DNA of 64,000 nucleotides from Umbilicaria muhlenbergii. Its lineage: Eukaryota; Ascomycota; Lecanoromycetes; Umbilicariales; Umbilicariaceae. The translations under genes and the position numbers were made by a program. The stretch is from positions 1,116,001 through 1,180,000 of the forward strand of contig KK106986.1 of the NCBI GenBank assembly GCA_000611775.1. Reading direction: 5' to 3'. The notes under the pieces were generated by a model. It was given only the letters and a program-made list of their open reading frames with translations. It was not told the origin of the DNA and did not search any database. Positions 14,294 to 26,037 of this stretch are shown piece by piece. Numbering within the stretch: the stretch's first letter is position 1; each line of letters starts with the position of its first letter.

Positions 14294-17200
14294 TTATTGC
14301 TTCCACTTCGCCAGTTGCTCCATTATGCTCTGGACATGCTGCTGATTGGCTTGCGGAGCCTGTTGTTGGGGCGCGACAGCTCCAGACGGTGCTCTATTAC
14401 CGCCGGCTCCCAAAAGTGCAGACAGCCCTGAATTCCCCGCGAATCCTGGACCAGATGACAACGCACCATAATGATTGTGTTGTTGATGCGGCTGCTGGGA
14501 TTGTTGATAAGCTTGGTGAGAAGATGCTTGCTGACGAGGAATACTGCCAAGTAACGCTGCAAGATCTGGAGTCCCGGCTGTTGGAACTAACGGCTGTTGA
14601 TGCGGGTGTGGAGGCTGCTGTGAAGTCTGCTGTTGCGGTGTCAGGGGGTTCTGAGCCATGGCACCCAAGAGTTTCTGTAATGCAGGGCCATCAAGAGACG
14701 TAATCAAGTTGGCAAGATTGGCAGGTGGTGCCGCGGCCTGAGCTGGCTGTTGTTGGACCGGTGTTTGAGGCACTTGGCCATATTGAGGTGCTCCATAGGG
14801 AGGAGCTGCTGCGGTATACGGAGCAGCGGGAGGTTGGGGTGCTGTGTGACTAGATTTGGCTCTTATGACGAGTTCGGCGGCAATATGTGCCTCCAGATTA
14901 TCGTATTCTGAACTCAGTTAGACTCTGAATGCCAGCATCATTCGTATTACGTACCTTCAAACCGAACGTTGTTTGCCCCTCCACTTCGATCGAAAACCTG
15001 TAAAGGTATTTTTCCCGTGGCTTGCGCGTTGCGTCCTATTTTGACAACGGCTTGCACACCTTCAAGGATTTGCCTCCGAACGACAGTGGCGAGTGGAACA
15101 CGAGGCATCAGTAGGAAATCACATCGAAGCCCTCGATCACGAAAAGATTTCTCAACATAGGCGACGAAATTCCTAGAAATAGCGCACGAAGTCAGTCGTA
15201 GATCCTACAGTATGCTTGAATATGTGCACTCACCTATCCACTTCCTCGACCAATATTAACTGAACATCTGGTACATCCCTTGGATCTCTTCTAGGCATGG
15301 GTAAATCGGCATCCTCGTCTATGTCCCGTCCTCTAGGGCTACGGCTCCGATACCTACCGCCCCTTCCATACGGTGACCTTGATCGGCTCCTCCGACCCCC
15401 GACATATCGATCTAAACTCCTATCTCGTCCGCCGCGATACTCATCCCGACCGCGGTAGCCTCGAGGGGAGGGGGAACGCATAGGACGATAGTCATCTCTA
15501 CGTCTTGGCTCATCACGGAAGTCGCTGAAGGGTAGTCCTCGGTCAATTCGGTCACCACCCATCCGGTGCGCTGATCCACGTGGCGGTGGTACGCGTCCGT
15601 AGTCTGGCGATCGTGAACGACGACCGTATCCAGCTCGCAAGCTATCACCAGCCGCTGTGGCAGCTGCATTACGAGAGTTCTTCTGAGGTTTGGAAATCTC
15701 AAGATCTACGCGAAGGTCAGTCTAACGAGACCATCAATACTCGGGAAGAAGTTCGTACGCATTTTCCTTCCTCTGACTGACATTCCCTGCTCGTTCTGTA
15801 GAGCACGGTGGCAACAGCTGGCCTCAAGGTACTGGACAAAGCCATATGCTTGTTTGATTGATACTTGCGCAAGTTTGCCATATTTGTGGAAGATGTGGAA
15901 TAAATCACGCTTCGTTACCTTTTCAGTTGGTAGATTACCTGTTTGATAGTAAGCGTTGTGTTCGTCGAAATGAAGCTCATTGTGCTAAAGCGTTACCTAT
16001 GAACAGTCTAGAGCCTGCAGGGAACCTATCCCATAAGCCTTCGGTCACGAACACTCTCTCATCGCGAAGAAACTCGTCGTACTTCTTCTGCACATCTGGA
16101 CCCCAAGGCGCGTCGTCATCGTCATCATAGTCCGCGGTAACGGCAGACCTCGCCTCACCCCTCCCAGAGCCATCTCTATGTCGGAAATTCTGCGTGGAAG
16201 GACTGTTATGGGCTTGATTGGCGCTGGGTGGAGGTTGCTGGAAGGTGGCAAGGGGTGGAGGTGGGAGACCGTTTGGAGCAGAAGAGGTGCCAGGCGCTCC
16301 TGCAGCAACGATGGAATGGGGAAAGCCTTGGGCAGGCCGATATGAATTACTTGATTGAGCAGTATATGTGGGGTTGGCGCTAGTATTCTGGGTACGAGGG
16401 AGATGATAGGATCGGATATCATCTCCAGGAGTATAATTAGGATGGATGGCTGGCTTCTCTTGAGGGGGTGGGCGCGGCGGAAGGCCAGCAGCAGGGGGAG
16501 GGGCGGCTGATGGATTGTTGGCGTTATTGTTCGTGGTAGTGTTGTCTGCGTCTGTTGGGGAGTCTGTCGTAATAGAGAGGACATGCTCTGCATTGGGACC
16601 GGTGGTGGTGGTGGAGGGGGTAAGATTGTCCAGCAGGGTCTGGTAATTCACTCCTCCGTTGTTTACAGCCGTATTAGCTTCTTCGTCTGCGTTCATGTCA
16701 CCATCCGAAGCCTGGATTGGGTTAACATCCGCCGTGGATATCAGCGCGGTTTCCGCGTGGCTCACAGGATGGAACCCGCGAGATTCTTGAAAGGGCTCTG
16801 AGGGATTGTTGCTGTGCTGGATGGCATTTTCGAAGGAAGGGAAGACTGGGCCGGAGGGTACCGGCGTGGATTCTGCTTGCGTGGGCCCAGACAGAGATTC
16901 ATAAGCAGCCACAGATGAAGGAGGCTCAACTGCAAAGATAGATGAATGGTTTGGAGATGTATCAGAATACCCCTGCTGTTCCTCCATCTCTTCGTTCCCG
17001 AACGACAACACATAGTCGTCATCTCCGTGATCTGGTGCCACAACGTAATCCCTACGGCTGGTGTTACCATCCAGCCCATTTTCGACTGTAGCAGGTTGAG
17101 AGGTAGAGAACGGAGTGTCCTGGGGTGCGGTTCCAGGTATACGACTTTGCATTGCCGCTGACATATTGAAGCTATTCGAAGGGCCAAGGTGTGTCGACAT

Positions 17201-17338
17201 TTGATTGAATATGGGATCAATCTGGTTCTGTAGGACGGGTATGCTTGAAGGCTCGGGGATGTGGAGGGGCCGCGGACTCTCTGGGCTCAACGTCTTCCCA
17301 TGAAAGCGTGGAGCTTCAGCTGGAGGGCTGACGCTCAT
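14294..17338 (-). CDS. NAB3: Nab3-like RRM protein (nuclear RNA termination)
   Basis: The minus-strand exons 17338–15997, 15938–15759, 15705–15234, 15172–14955 and 14907–14294 join in phase into 941 residues. The N-terminal half (to about 440) is low-complexity Pro/Ser/Asn/Thr-rich. A single RRM follows, with RNP2 LFIGNL (its Gly codon is split by intron 1) and RNP1-like YGFVQY. Next comes an Arg/Ser-Arg/Asp-rich stretch, then a domain beginning VQLILVEEVDRNFVAYVEK that resembles an anticodon-binding-like fold. The tail is Gln/Pro/Ala-rich and ends in a short helix, HVQSIMEQLAKWKQ. The order RRM, alpha/beta domain, Q-rich tail and terminal helix parallels yeast Nab3, whose C-terminal helix self-assembles and which works with Nrd1 and Sen1 in terminating non-coding transcripts. 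The assignment is by architecture and motif recall and is not alignment-proven. An SR-related RRM protein is the alternative. Confidence 0.78.
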
Positions 17339-17762
17339 TGACGCAACAAGGCAGAACTAGACAGATACACCGTTTAGGACAGGGCTGCTGGAGGATTGAT
17401 TGTGAATGGGTAGGAGTAAGAGTAGCAGTGGGGTAGGAGTAAGTTTATCACTGCGACCAGCCAAAGATGGGGGTTATCAAGGGTGTCGACGACGACGATG
17501 GGACGAGGCGTAGTCGCGTGGTTGTGAGATGCCTAGTACATGCTTGAGGCGTTTGTCGGTGTATGGAAACAACCATACGTGTTGACGAAATATGAATGCA
17601 AGATGAGGTCGTGATCGGCCTTTTGGGAGTAGCAAATTTTGAGGCTCGAATTAGCGGAACTTGCCGCGTAAGGCTGATCAGGCGCATTCACTCAACGACA
17701 GGGGCTCCTCAAGCTAACACTACTCCGAGTACAGCAAGGGCCTTGCCATCGATATCTCTACT
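17339..17762. promoter_or_regulatory. Divergent promoter region, NAB3 / ICT1
   Basis: 424 bp separate the two divergent start codons, so regulatory sites of both genes must lie here or in the leaders. I recognise no specific element. Confidence 0.5.
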
Positions 17763-18470
17763 ATGCTACGCAGGCTAGGCTTTGTTCACATTGCACAGCT
17801 TTACCCATATCGCTATACAAGACTTTTCTGCTCGCGGCTATTGTCGTTCAGAGCAGAGAATACTGATGGCCTCACCGAGGAACAGCAGATCGCTGCAAGA
17901 GAGTGGCTCGCGAGCTACAGCCCAAGTACCATACCCAAGAAGTTCTACGAGATAACGTACACCCGGTCATCCGGACCCGGTGGCCAAAATGTTAACAAGT
18001 AACTTCAATCCCAAAGTGCTGGGTTCAAGCACGTGCTAATCACCTTTGCCGGTAGAGTCAGTACCAAAGCTAATGTCCGCTTGCCGCTCGATAAAATATT
18101 GCCCCTTGTGCCTAGCATCCTGCATCCACATTTGAAATCGTCACGGTATTATGCTGCAAAGTCAAACACACTGGTCGTTCAAGCGGATAGTAGCCGGAAG
18201 CAGGCGGACAATGTGGTGGATTGTAAAAATAAACTGCATGATCTGATCGTAAGCGCTGGCAAGAGTGTTGTGCGTGCAGAAGTTTCACCAGAGCAGATAG
18301 CCAAATGGAAGAGACAGTATGTTTTGCCTTTGCTAGGCATTTTCAAATGACCGCCACTAAGCTTTTCTCTGTGCAGGAAGCAAGCCGGAAACGAAACTCG
18401 TTTGAGGTCCAAGAAGGCCCACAGCAGTAAGAAAAGCTCCAGAAGAGGTGGACGCGGTTCAGATTATTGA
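17763..18470 (+). CDS. Mitochondrial ICT1/MRPL58-type peptidyl-tRNA hydrolase
   Basis: This is a class-I release-factor-domain protein that hydrolyses peptidyl-tRNA on stalled mitochondrial ribosomes independently of a stop codon. Exons are 17763–17998, 18056–18316 and 18377–18470 (196 residues), in phase. The first ~45 residues are basic and hydrophobic and fit a mitochondrial presequence. The catalytic GGQ lies in SSGPGGQNVNK, just before intron 1, followed by VSTKANVRLPLDKI, the usual RF-1 domain continuation. The C-terminus is strongly basic (RSKKAHSSKKSSRRGGRG), as expected for the tail that enters the mRNA channel in ICT1. There is no codon-recognition domain, which excludes mtRF1-type factors. 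The yeast counterpart would be Pth4. Confidence 0.9.
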
Positions 18471-19145
18471 GCACCCGAAGAACTTTGGTTTTGTGCCTCT
18501 CAAAAGCTCGTAGAAGATGCTCGTTTGCCGGATGGTGGGCGCCCAACTCTTCCAGAGTCCTCAACGGCGGCTACCCTGTCCGCTCTGCCCTCTATTGTCT
18601 CTACCTGCTGGGTGCCGACTCTCACTCCTTCCCCCTAAAGTATATGGTCTAGAATCGTGGTGAGGATTCGACGCATATGGCGGGCCACCGGCTCCGTAAG
18701 ACATCGGCGCCCGAGGCCCTGGTTGCGACCCTCGGAGATTTCCCACTGGCGCTGCGTTAGGAACGCCGTTACCCTGCGCACCAGGATGTTGATTCTGATT
18801 TCCCGCTCTGATTGTGATACCGGCTAATCGGGCCGGGGGGATTCTCCTTCCACAGCCACAGAGAGTGTATATGCAGAAGAGCTTTATGAAATCATCTGTG
18901 TCATCACAGCAACAAGCCTCTGCAAGGCACTGTTTGTAGCACATCGTTTGAGGTGGTTATTCGGTAACGAAGTGCGGCTACAATGGTGGGTATGTCGGAG
19001 GTGGAGGAAGACAAAAACCGAATGATGCTGCACAGTTATGGGAAAGCTTTGCAGAACCGTGCAAGTTTTATAATAATCAGCAGGATGTGAACAAATCAAA
19101 GAGTCATGCCTTGCATAGAATGGTAAAAGTGAATAGATCAAACAG
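18471..19145. other. Region between ICT1-type gene and UTP6
   Basis: This contains the 3' ends of two convergent genes plus one uncertain Cys-rich frame on the minus strand, listed separately. Confidence 0.5.
18561..18944 (-). CDS. Possible small Cys-rich protein (uncertain)
   Basis: This is an uninterrupted minus-strand ATG frame of 127 residues. The first ~35 residues hold nine cysteines in CYKQCLAEACCC and a hydrophobic stretch FIKLFCIYTLCGCG. The rest is Gly/Pro/Asn/Arg-rich and looks disordered. The sharp split between a Cys-rich hydrophobic head and a hydrophilic low-complexity tail recalls small Cys-rich membrane-associated fungal proteins, but I do not recognise a family. It sits in the gap between two convergent genes, where chance frames are common, so it may be spurious. 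An upstream exon is possible. Confidence 0.38.
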   Translation of the reverse strand: MCYKQCLAEACCCDDTDDFIKLFCIYTLCGCGRRIPPARLAGITIRAGNQNQHPGAQGNGVPNAAPVGNLRGSQPGPRAPMSYGAGGPPYASNPHHDSRPYTLGGRSESRHPAGRDNRGQSGQGSRR

Positions 19146-20604
19146 TCACTTATTTGAATTTCCATTCTGAGCTAGAATCGCACCTGTTCCCTGGAGGGTC
19201 AACAGGCGAGTGTTTTTACCCCATATTCGGAGCGCCCAGGCCATCATCGGCTCAACGAACGGGTGTACGCTGTTGGATCGGAGCTTTTGGAGCACCTCAG
19301 CAGCTCCAGCCCCGCTTTCTCCAGTCTTATGCTCCAAGTCCATCTGTAATTGGCCAAGGGTGCTCTTCAGCGTAGCCAGAAGCACTTTGCGAATATCCGG
19401 ATCGAGCTCTTCTGTACCCAAGAACGACAGCAACGAGTCGATGGTCCTTTTCAATAGCGGCAGACGCGGGTATGCTCTCTGCGCAGATGAGTTTAGTCGA
19501 TCTAAAGCAACGCCTAGACCACGTGGGAATTCGGGCGATGTAGCCTTGACCCCGATCACAGGTTGCCAAATATAGCAACTCGCCACGAGAGGATTTGTTG
19601 GCATTGCAGCGAAGAGAGTATCAGCAATATGCTCAAGTATCTTCTTGTAACATGGCACGCCCTCGAAGCCGGCGATCATATGGAAGAAGCGCTCGCCGAG
19701 TAGGTCGTCTTCGGGGAACTGCTTCATTGCTGCATCAAAAACCGCGCTCGGTATCGCTCCTGATAGCGCCGGCGTCGAATTGAGGTTTTGTAGAGCAACT
19801 TGATCCACCGAGTCATCCTGTGCTAAATCCGGGTTTATATCTTCTGCGGTAATTGTAGGTAGCGTGACGATGTCCGCATCCGGGTTGTCTTCCATGGTTG
19901 CTTGCGGTGTCAGCGAGCGATCCTCATCGAGACCTAATATCCGCCGTCGTCCCACTATCTTAGCGATATAGATCATCTCCAGTTTCGCGTACTCGATCCA
20001 CAGATCCTTCGAACGTTTGCAAAACCTCAAGCCCCTCTGCATGTAGCTCCTAGCCTCCATCATGTCTCCCTCAGTTTCCATTGCGTATTTTGCAGCATAG
20101 ATCCATAGTTCCGGTCTTGTGGGGTGCAGCCTCAGCACACTCGTGAGAACCTGATTGAGCTTCTTGTGGGCCTTTTGCTTTCGAGCATACTCAATGTACT
20201 GCATCCACAATGCAACGTCCCCATGGAACTTCTTGGTAGCACGATCGAGGACGAAGAAAATCCGCCGCTGGCCTGCATGTGCAGTGACCTTGACCCCTAG
20301 CCGTCTTGCGCGCTTTCGCCGTAGGGACTCTAGATTCATCTCATATTCGGCGTAGCGTGCGTAGTCTGAGGGCTGCGAGCTTCGTGCGTTGAGTTTGTGT
20401 TCGAAATCTGATCGCTTTTTGGCAATAGAAGTAATCTCTTCCTACAATGGGCAATGGGCATCAGTTCGGTTGCTTGGTAGGTAGACTTGGGCTTTGAGTG
20501 GAGGGAAAACATGCCTTTGTGAAGAGCTTTTTACGCTCAAGCTCCTGGAGCTCTGGCACGGACTGCTCAAGATAGAACCGCGCTTTGTCACTGGCACCGG
20601 CCAT
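19146..20604 (-). CDS. UTP6: U3 snoRNP / SSU processome protein Utp6
   Basis: This nucleolar protein of the small-subunit processome (UTP-B complex) is needed for 18S rRNA maturation. There are two minus-strand exons, 20604–20515 and 20441–19146 (461 residues). The N-terminus AGASDKARFYLEQSVPELQ and the continuation AKKRSDFEHKLNARSSQPSDYARY are typical of Utp6. HAT-type helical repeats follow (ATKKFHGDVALWMQYIEYA, LRLHPTRPELWIYAAKYAM, FCKRSKDLWIEYAKLEM). The intron 20514–20442 begins GCATGT, a GC–AG intron. The junction FTK|EEITSIAKK requires it, and no GT donor gives a comparable protein. The start codon is 353 bp from the divergent CWH43 gene. Confidence 0.92.
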
Positions 20605-20957
20605 CTTGCTAATTCCCTTTGCGACGCTGGAAGATGAAAGGGGTCAACGTGAACGGGGTCAATATGAGAATGGTGGCAGAGGCAAGAGGGAATAAATTCA
20701 TGCAGGGTTCCTCGTTTTCGTTAGCTTGCTGTCACAAGCGTGATAAGGTACGCGCTGGCCAAAGCTTCTCGCGATGCGGCAGGCATAAGGCGGAGCTCGA
20801 CTTTCCAAAATCCTCCAGGGGTTTTCTGGCCTTTAGCAGTTGACTACGTGTCGACCCTTCTTCGACGCTCCTGACCAAGGTGCACATCAGCTGTTCAGTT
20901 CTTTTTATGCGTGCCTGAGTTCTATAGGACCTGGCTGCCCTCTACGTTTCGTTCAGT
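20605..20957. promoter_or_regulatory. Divergent promoter region, UTP6 / CWH43
   Basis: 353 bp lie between divergent start codons. No specific element is recognised beyond the expectation that both promoters lie here. Confidence 0.5.
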
Positions 20958-23900
20958 ATGGCGCCCAAGTTCAAGGATGGCGACGTGGTGGTGGCCTTCT
21001 CTGGCAAATGGGTTTCGTGGGCGCATACTGCGGTGGCATACACTGCATTCCTTGGGGCATTGATCACGGGCTTGTATCTCCATTACCACAAGATCGTGGA
21101 GAATGAGTACTATGTACGGAACTCTCATCCAAAATCCAAAATGTGCTATACAGATTCTGACTGGTTTTGCTCAGGGCTATCCTCAAGAATGGTTCCCCTC
21201 CGTATCATCCACGATTGGTGACCGTTATCCGGAGCGATCGGTGTTCCAGATCTTCATTGCCATCACATCAGGCCCACGCTTTGCTCTTGTTTTCCTATGG
21301 TACATCCTGACGGCACGGCCAAATTCTGCGTTACCCAAGATCATTGCTGGCACAGGCATATTCCGGACCATTACGTGTGGAGGCTGGACATATGTTACAT
21401 CCACGGATGACCATGGCTGGCACGACGTCTTCATGATCTCTTATGTGGTTGCAACGCTTCCTTGGACTCTTGGCTGCCTCGCACTCAGTCCGAACAACCC
21501 GAGAGCCGTCAGATACAGAAAGATACTCGCGGGCTGTTTCTTCGGCACCTTGATTCCTCTTGTATACTTCTTCATCCAACACAAGGTTCACAAAATTGCT
21601 GGAGGTAATGACTAGCAACTGCGTATGAACAGGTCATGGCTAAACTTAACCAGCGTATACCATATATTCCTTCTTTGAATGGGCTCTTATCTTATTTGAC
21701 GTTGGTTTTGATGCTGTTACCGCCCTCGACTTCGAGAGCTTCGAGCTTGTTGTCCGAGATATTAAAGGAGCTAGCAGAGGGTATGTGCAATGGCTTCCAA
21801 AGTAGACAAATGTATGATGGAACTGCGCTCCGGGCTCGAGCGTTGTCTGACATCCCTCTCCTTGTAGGGGCACCCAGCTGGTGGCCGATGCTGTAGCTGA
21901 GAAAAAGTATGTTCTTACCTACAAGGATGCAGACTTCGAAGCTGACCCGCATCTAAAGGAAGGACAAGCCCATGGGCCAAGCATTTGGCCAAGTGTTCTC
22001 GCTAGGTGACACTCTTGATGCTATCGCAGATATCTACAATGGTGTAAGTCTATAAAGATAATTAAACTTTAGAAACGTTGTACTCACAGTTGCCACAGTT
22101 TGTTTTCTGGACAATGCTGACGTCTCTCGGCCTTGTCGTCTGGTGTGAGTAATCTTGCTCATGGCCTAGTTCAAAGGTGTAGCTGATGGTTTCAGACTTC
22201 CCTCTATGGCACATGGGTATCTCTGGCTACGAAGTTATGGTTATGTCTACTGTCTCTCCGTTCTTACTTGGCATACCGGCTTTGCGATTGCTCGTCATTA
22301 AGCACATCCGAACCGTTCATTTGCTCTCGCTGGTGGGCTTACTTGCATATCTCGTTCCTTATCCAGAGCTCCGTCTTTTTGCTGTGGGCCTGGGCGTCTC
22401 AATGACTTGCCTATCTTGGTCGGCTACCTTGTATGCCGAACGCTCACAATCGGCCCGCCTTGAGAGTAGAATTCTGGCGTGGAGCATTGGCTTGATCGCA
22501 TCTAGCATTGCGAAATTCGCTTTCTGGACTAACAATCCGATCTGGCCGATCGTACATGCTCAAAATGGTGGCTGGAACAAGTCGGGTTTTGCTCTTGCAG
22601 TCCTTGCCGTCCTACGATCGACCAGACGCGTCAGTGTGAGCGGCGGAGATGCTGATAAGGTGGGGGGCTCCAAGGGTTCCCCAATCTTGGCTGGACTTGG
22701 TTTGGCCGGCTTATTTTTCGGAATGCATTCACTACTTTCCGATTCAAGCACCATGACCCTGTGGGTATGGGAAGGTTATCCTGTCCGAGGTCCAATTGCA
22801 GCTAATGGGGTACTTACGATCCTGGCCATGGGTGCTGGCGTAGTTTTCGGGACAATCTATCAAGAAATTGTTACGACCTGGATGCATTTCCTAGGGGCCT
22901 GCGTTGGTGCATATCTGCTGACATCGTTCGGCAACTGGACAGGCTACGTTGGCGGTCTGGAGCTAGCTGTTTCTTTAATGTCGATGGCCATCCCTTTGAT
23001 TAGTTCTGCCGTACGCCATGGGCCAGCCACCACGTTTGGAGTTGGCTTTCTTGTCTACAACATCATGGTCCTAGCCCACGTTTGGATTGTTGCTTACGCT
23101 TTTGTCCCTGGTGGCCCGATCATGCGGGAACATACTGATTGGGTTATGGCAGCTACGATGGTCTTGGTTGGCGCTGGGCTATACGCTGCACCAAAACCAA
23201 GACGTCCGCTTGATGTACGGAAGAAGGCGCAGAGGCACAACCCGAATCAGAAGTCCTATTATACCTACATTTTGGTCGCACTCGAACTGCTAGCTATCTC
23301 TGTAGCATACCTCCGCTTTCCGACCAATGACTACACGCCGCATCATCCAGAAGAGAAATCTATCACAGCCGGAATTTGGACGATCCACTTTTCCCTTGAT
23401 AACGACATGTGGTCTTCGGAGCGCCGCGTGCGTGACCTTATTAAAGAGATGGAGGTCGATGTCATTGGGCTATTGGAGTCAGACCTTCAGAGGATCATCA
23501 TGGGGAATCGCGATACTACGCAGTTCCTTGCCGAAGACCTGGGCATGTATGTCGACTACGGTCCAGGGCCGAACAAACACACTTGGGGAGCAGCACTGCT
23601 GTCCAAATTTCCCATTGTAAATTCTACGCATCATCTACTGCCGTCACCTGTGGGTGAGTTGGCTCCAGCGATACATGCAACTCTCGACGCTTATGGAGAG
23701 TTCATCGACGTCGTCGTCTTCCACTCCGGCCAGGAAGAAGATCCTGAAGACAGGAGACAGCAGTCCGAGTATCTAGCGAAACTTATGAAGGAATCCCCGA
23801 GGCCGTTGATTCTTTTGAGCTATCTCGTCATCAAACCCGGCGAAGGCAATTACAACACTTATGTAGGTGACAAGAGTGGTATGAGAGATATCGATCCCAG

Positions 23901-24211
23901 CGACTGGGATCGATGGTGCGAATACATCCTGTACAAGGGTCTCAAGAGGACGGGCTATGCCAGGGTGAGCAGGTCCACTATCACGGACACTGAACTCCAA
24001 GTAGGTGCTCTTTCCAATTACAAGACTCGGAGTCTTTACTGACCTGGGGATGCAGGTGGGCAAGTTTGTTATTGGTCAACCAGAGGGGTCGAATGAACAG
24101 ATCGGCGAAGACCAAGTCGCTCAAGGGCTGCGTTTCCCCTCGTTGTTTAGAGGTGAGGGAGTACGAGGTCACAGGTATCATGTTTTCGATGAGCCTCGGT
24201 ATTATAGTTGA
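20958..24211 (+). CDS. CWH43: GPI lipid-remodelling protein Cwh43
   Basis: This ER multipass protein replaces the diacylglycerol of GPI anchors with ceramide and contributes to cell-wall integrity. Eight exons (20958–21113, 21175–21604, 21654–21780, 21868–21906, 21959–22043, 22099–22144, 22196–24000, 24056–24211) join in phase to 947 residues, and the fourth encodes only 13 codons. The N-terminal ~250 residues match the FRAG1/PGAP2 membrane domain (AHTAVAYTAFLGALITGLYL, ITSGPRFALVFLWYIL, FRTITCGGWTYVTSTDDHGW). A second multipass block follows (about 270–590). The C-terminal ~280 residues form the endonuclease/exonuclease/phosphatase-like domain (GIWTIHFSLDNDMW, DVIGLLESDLQRIIMGNRD, AALLSKFPI). 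This fused layout is characteristic of fungal Cwh43; in mammals the parts are split between PGAP2 and CWH43-C. Confidence 0.93.
23890..23914. repeat. Perfect 11-bp inverted repeat with 3-nt loop
   Basis: ATCGATCCCAG is followed by CGA and its exact reverse complement, inside the CWH43 coding sequence. In RNA it could form a strong hairpin. Confidence 0.85.
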
Positions 24212-26037
24212 AGGAAAATGGGTAGACATTGTTTGAGCAATAATGTAATTTATGCAATGCATAGTCGTTGTCGATCGGATATGCGTCTCATATTTGCTGC
24301 CTCCTCTAGGCCTAGCACCTATAAGAGCTGATGATTAAGCAAGAAGGATGGTTGGGGGCATCAAGGGGCGCGTTGAGACGCCTTGGTCGGATGTTTCAAG
24401 ACGGAGCAACCCCTGGTTGGAGGAGGAATGAGACTCCTTCGATGCCTATCGCGGGGTCTGGGTGCTCATCGTGCAGCTTGCGCACGGACAAGCCATCGCA
24501 GCCTCAACTATTCCAAGGCCCTGATTGCAGTTTGTCGTACGAGCGCTTGCCAGTTGAAGGCCAATTGGCAACACAAGCATGTCGACGTCGACAAGTGAGA
24601 CGAGTATTCATGGATTGAACGTCTCAAAGTCGCCTCGGTCTACAGTCCGTACCTCTCTACTCCCATGAGTCGTCCGAGTACTCGATCTCGTACGACTTCG
24701 GATGAGCAAGAGTAATGTAGATGTACGGGGCAAGGGTTAGCTGCGGAATAAGCGGACCGGGTCGTGGGCCGGCAGATGAAACGTGAGGAATGGAAATGTT
24801 TTACTAGGACGTGACCTTACAAGCGACCATGGTTGTCGATAGCAACCAATGACCTGATTGAGGGCAAAGTCTTGGGGGTGAGTCTGAACAAGTAGGAGGG
24901 GATACTCTGTTTGAGGATAGAGAGACGAGAGTACGGAGTGCTCCGTCGGAGAGCGTGAAGATGGTGATTCGTGCTTAAGGTACTCGGAGTACTTGTGGCA
25001 CCGACGCTTCCAACGCAACGAGGCCGTTGCGCAATCGTCGCCAGCAAGAAGCGAATGCGGCAGTCAACTGACTCGACCAAGCCTGATCGGGGCGGGCCTC
25101 GCGGCTTCAGGCCGCGTTCCTGGCCAAGAGCCGGGCTAGCAGCCGAGCTACTGCGGCTAAGGAGGGACGTCGCCAATGAGAGGCCAACGCGCTCATTGCG
25201 CTGTAATCTCGCACCAAGCCCATCCCGTGTCCTGCCGTGCGACCAATTTCCCTCTTTCCTCCTCAGACCACATCGTGACGGGGAGGAAGCAGGACACCAC
25301 ACACCCACGCACCACGCACCACGCACCACACACCCACACAATCGCTACATCGCCCAATTCCCACCCTACAGCACCTTCCAGCCATTGGAGCTGCGTCCAC
25401 TCTTTGGTCTATCCTCTGCGTCAGTTCATTCACCTTCGTTTTCACATTCTGGAGATATAGAAAGTCGCGTTGGAGTCAGGAGAAGGGGTCATTCACAATC
25501 GACCTTTCGAAACGCCAACACATACCAGTCGAATATTGGCAACATAAGCGTGACCAGCACATATGTCAAGTGTTTTCTAATCGACGGTCAAGGCAGGATT
25601 GGAGGACTACCGACGCTCGTTCATTGGGTTCGAAAAGCACGCGTGTGAATTGATAGTGAATTGATAATACGCTCGCCGTCAGAACATCGTCGGGAGACTC
25701 ATCTGTGGCTGGAACCTCGGAAGTCGAAAGGCGCGAGAGACATCTTCACTGATCGTCCTACCCAGACCGCCATCGAATGCCGACCGCATGACCTCGCTCT
25801 AGCATTTTGCACGACGACAATCAAACAAAGAAGCTGCTTAATCTCATCGACCATCAACCAACTTTCCACGTCATCAATAGAAGAAATGTACGTGACTTTC
25901 CCGAGGTGTCACTAAGGCCGTTTACCGATTTCCTCATCAGATGGGCTGATATTCATTGCCTACACAGTCTTTCCCACCTTTCACGCAACGTTAAACACCA
26001 TCCTCTAATCGACCGTACGCACAACCATCACTACAAC
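24212..26037. other. Long intergenic region upstream of WSC sensor
   Basis: This 1.8 kb region has no supported gene. A 225-residue open frame at 24971–25648 starts with GTG and has random-looking composition, so I reject it. A CCACGCA/CACAC-type microsatellite lies at about 25295–25340. Part of the region is probably the promoter and long leader of the WSC gene, as expected for a stress-regulated surface sensor. Confidence 0.5.
25295..25340. repeat. CCACGCA / CACAC-rich microsatellite
   Basis: This is an imperfect run of CACC, ACGC and CACAC units, including three adjacent CACGCAC-like copies, in non-coding DNA. Confidence 0.7.

Noticed and set aside
24971-25648. 225-codon plus-strand frame with many Arg/Pro residues
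   Set aside because: It begins with GTG, has no family-like pattern, overlaps a microsatellite and no splice structure improves it.
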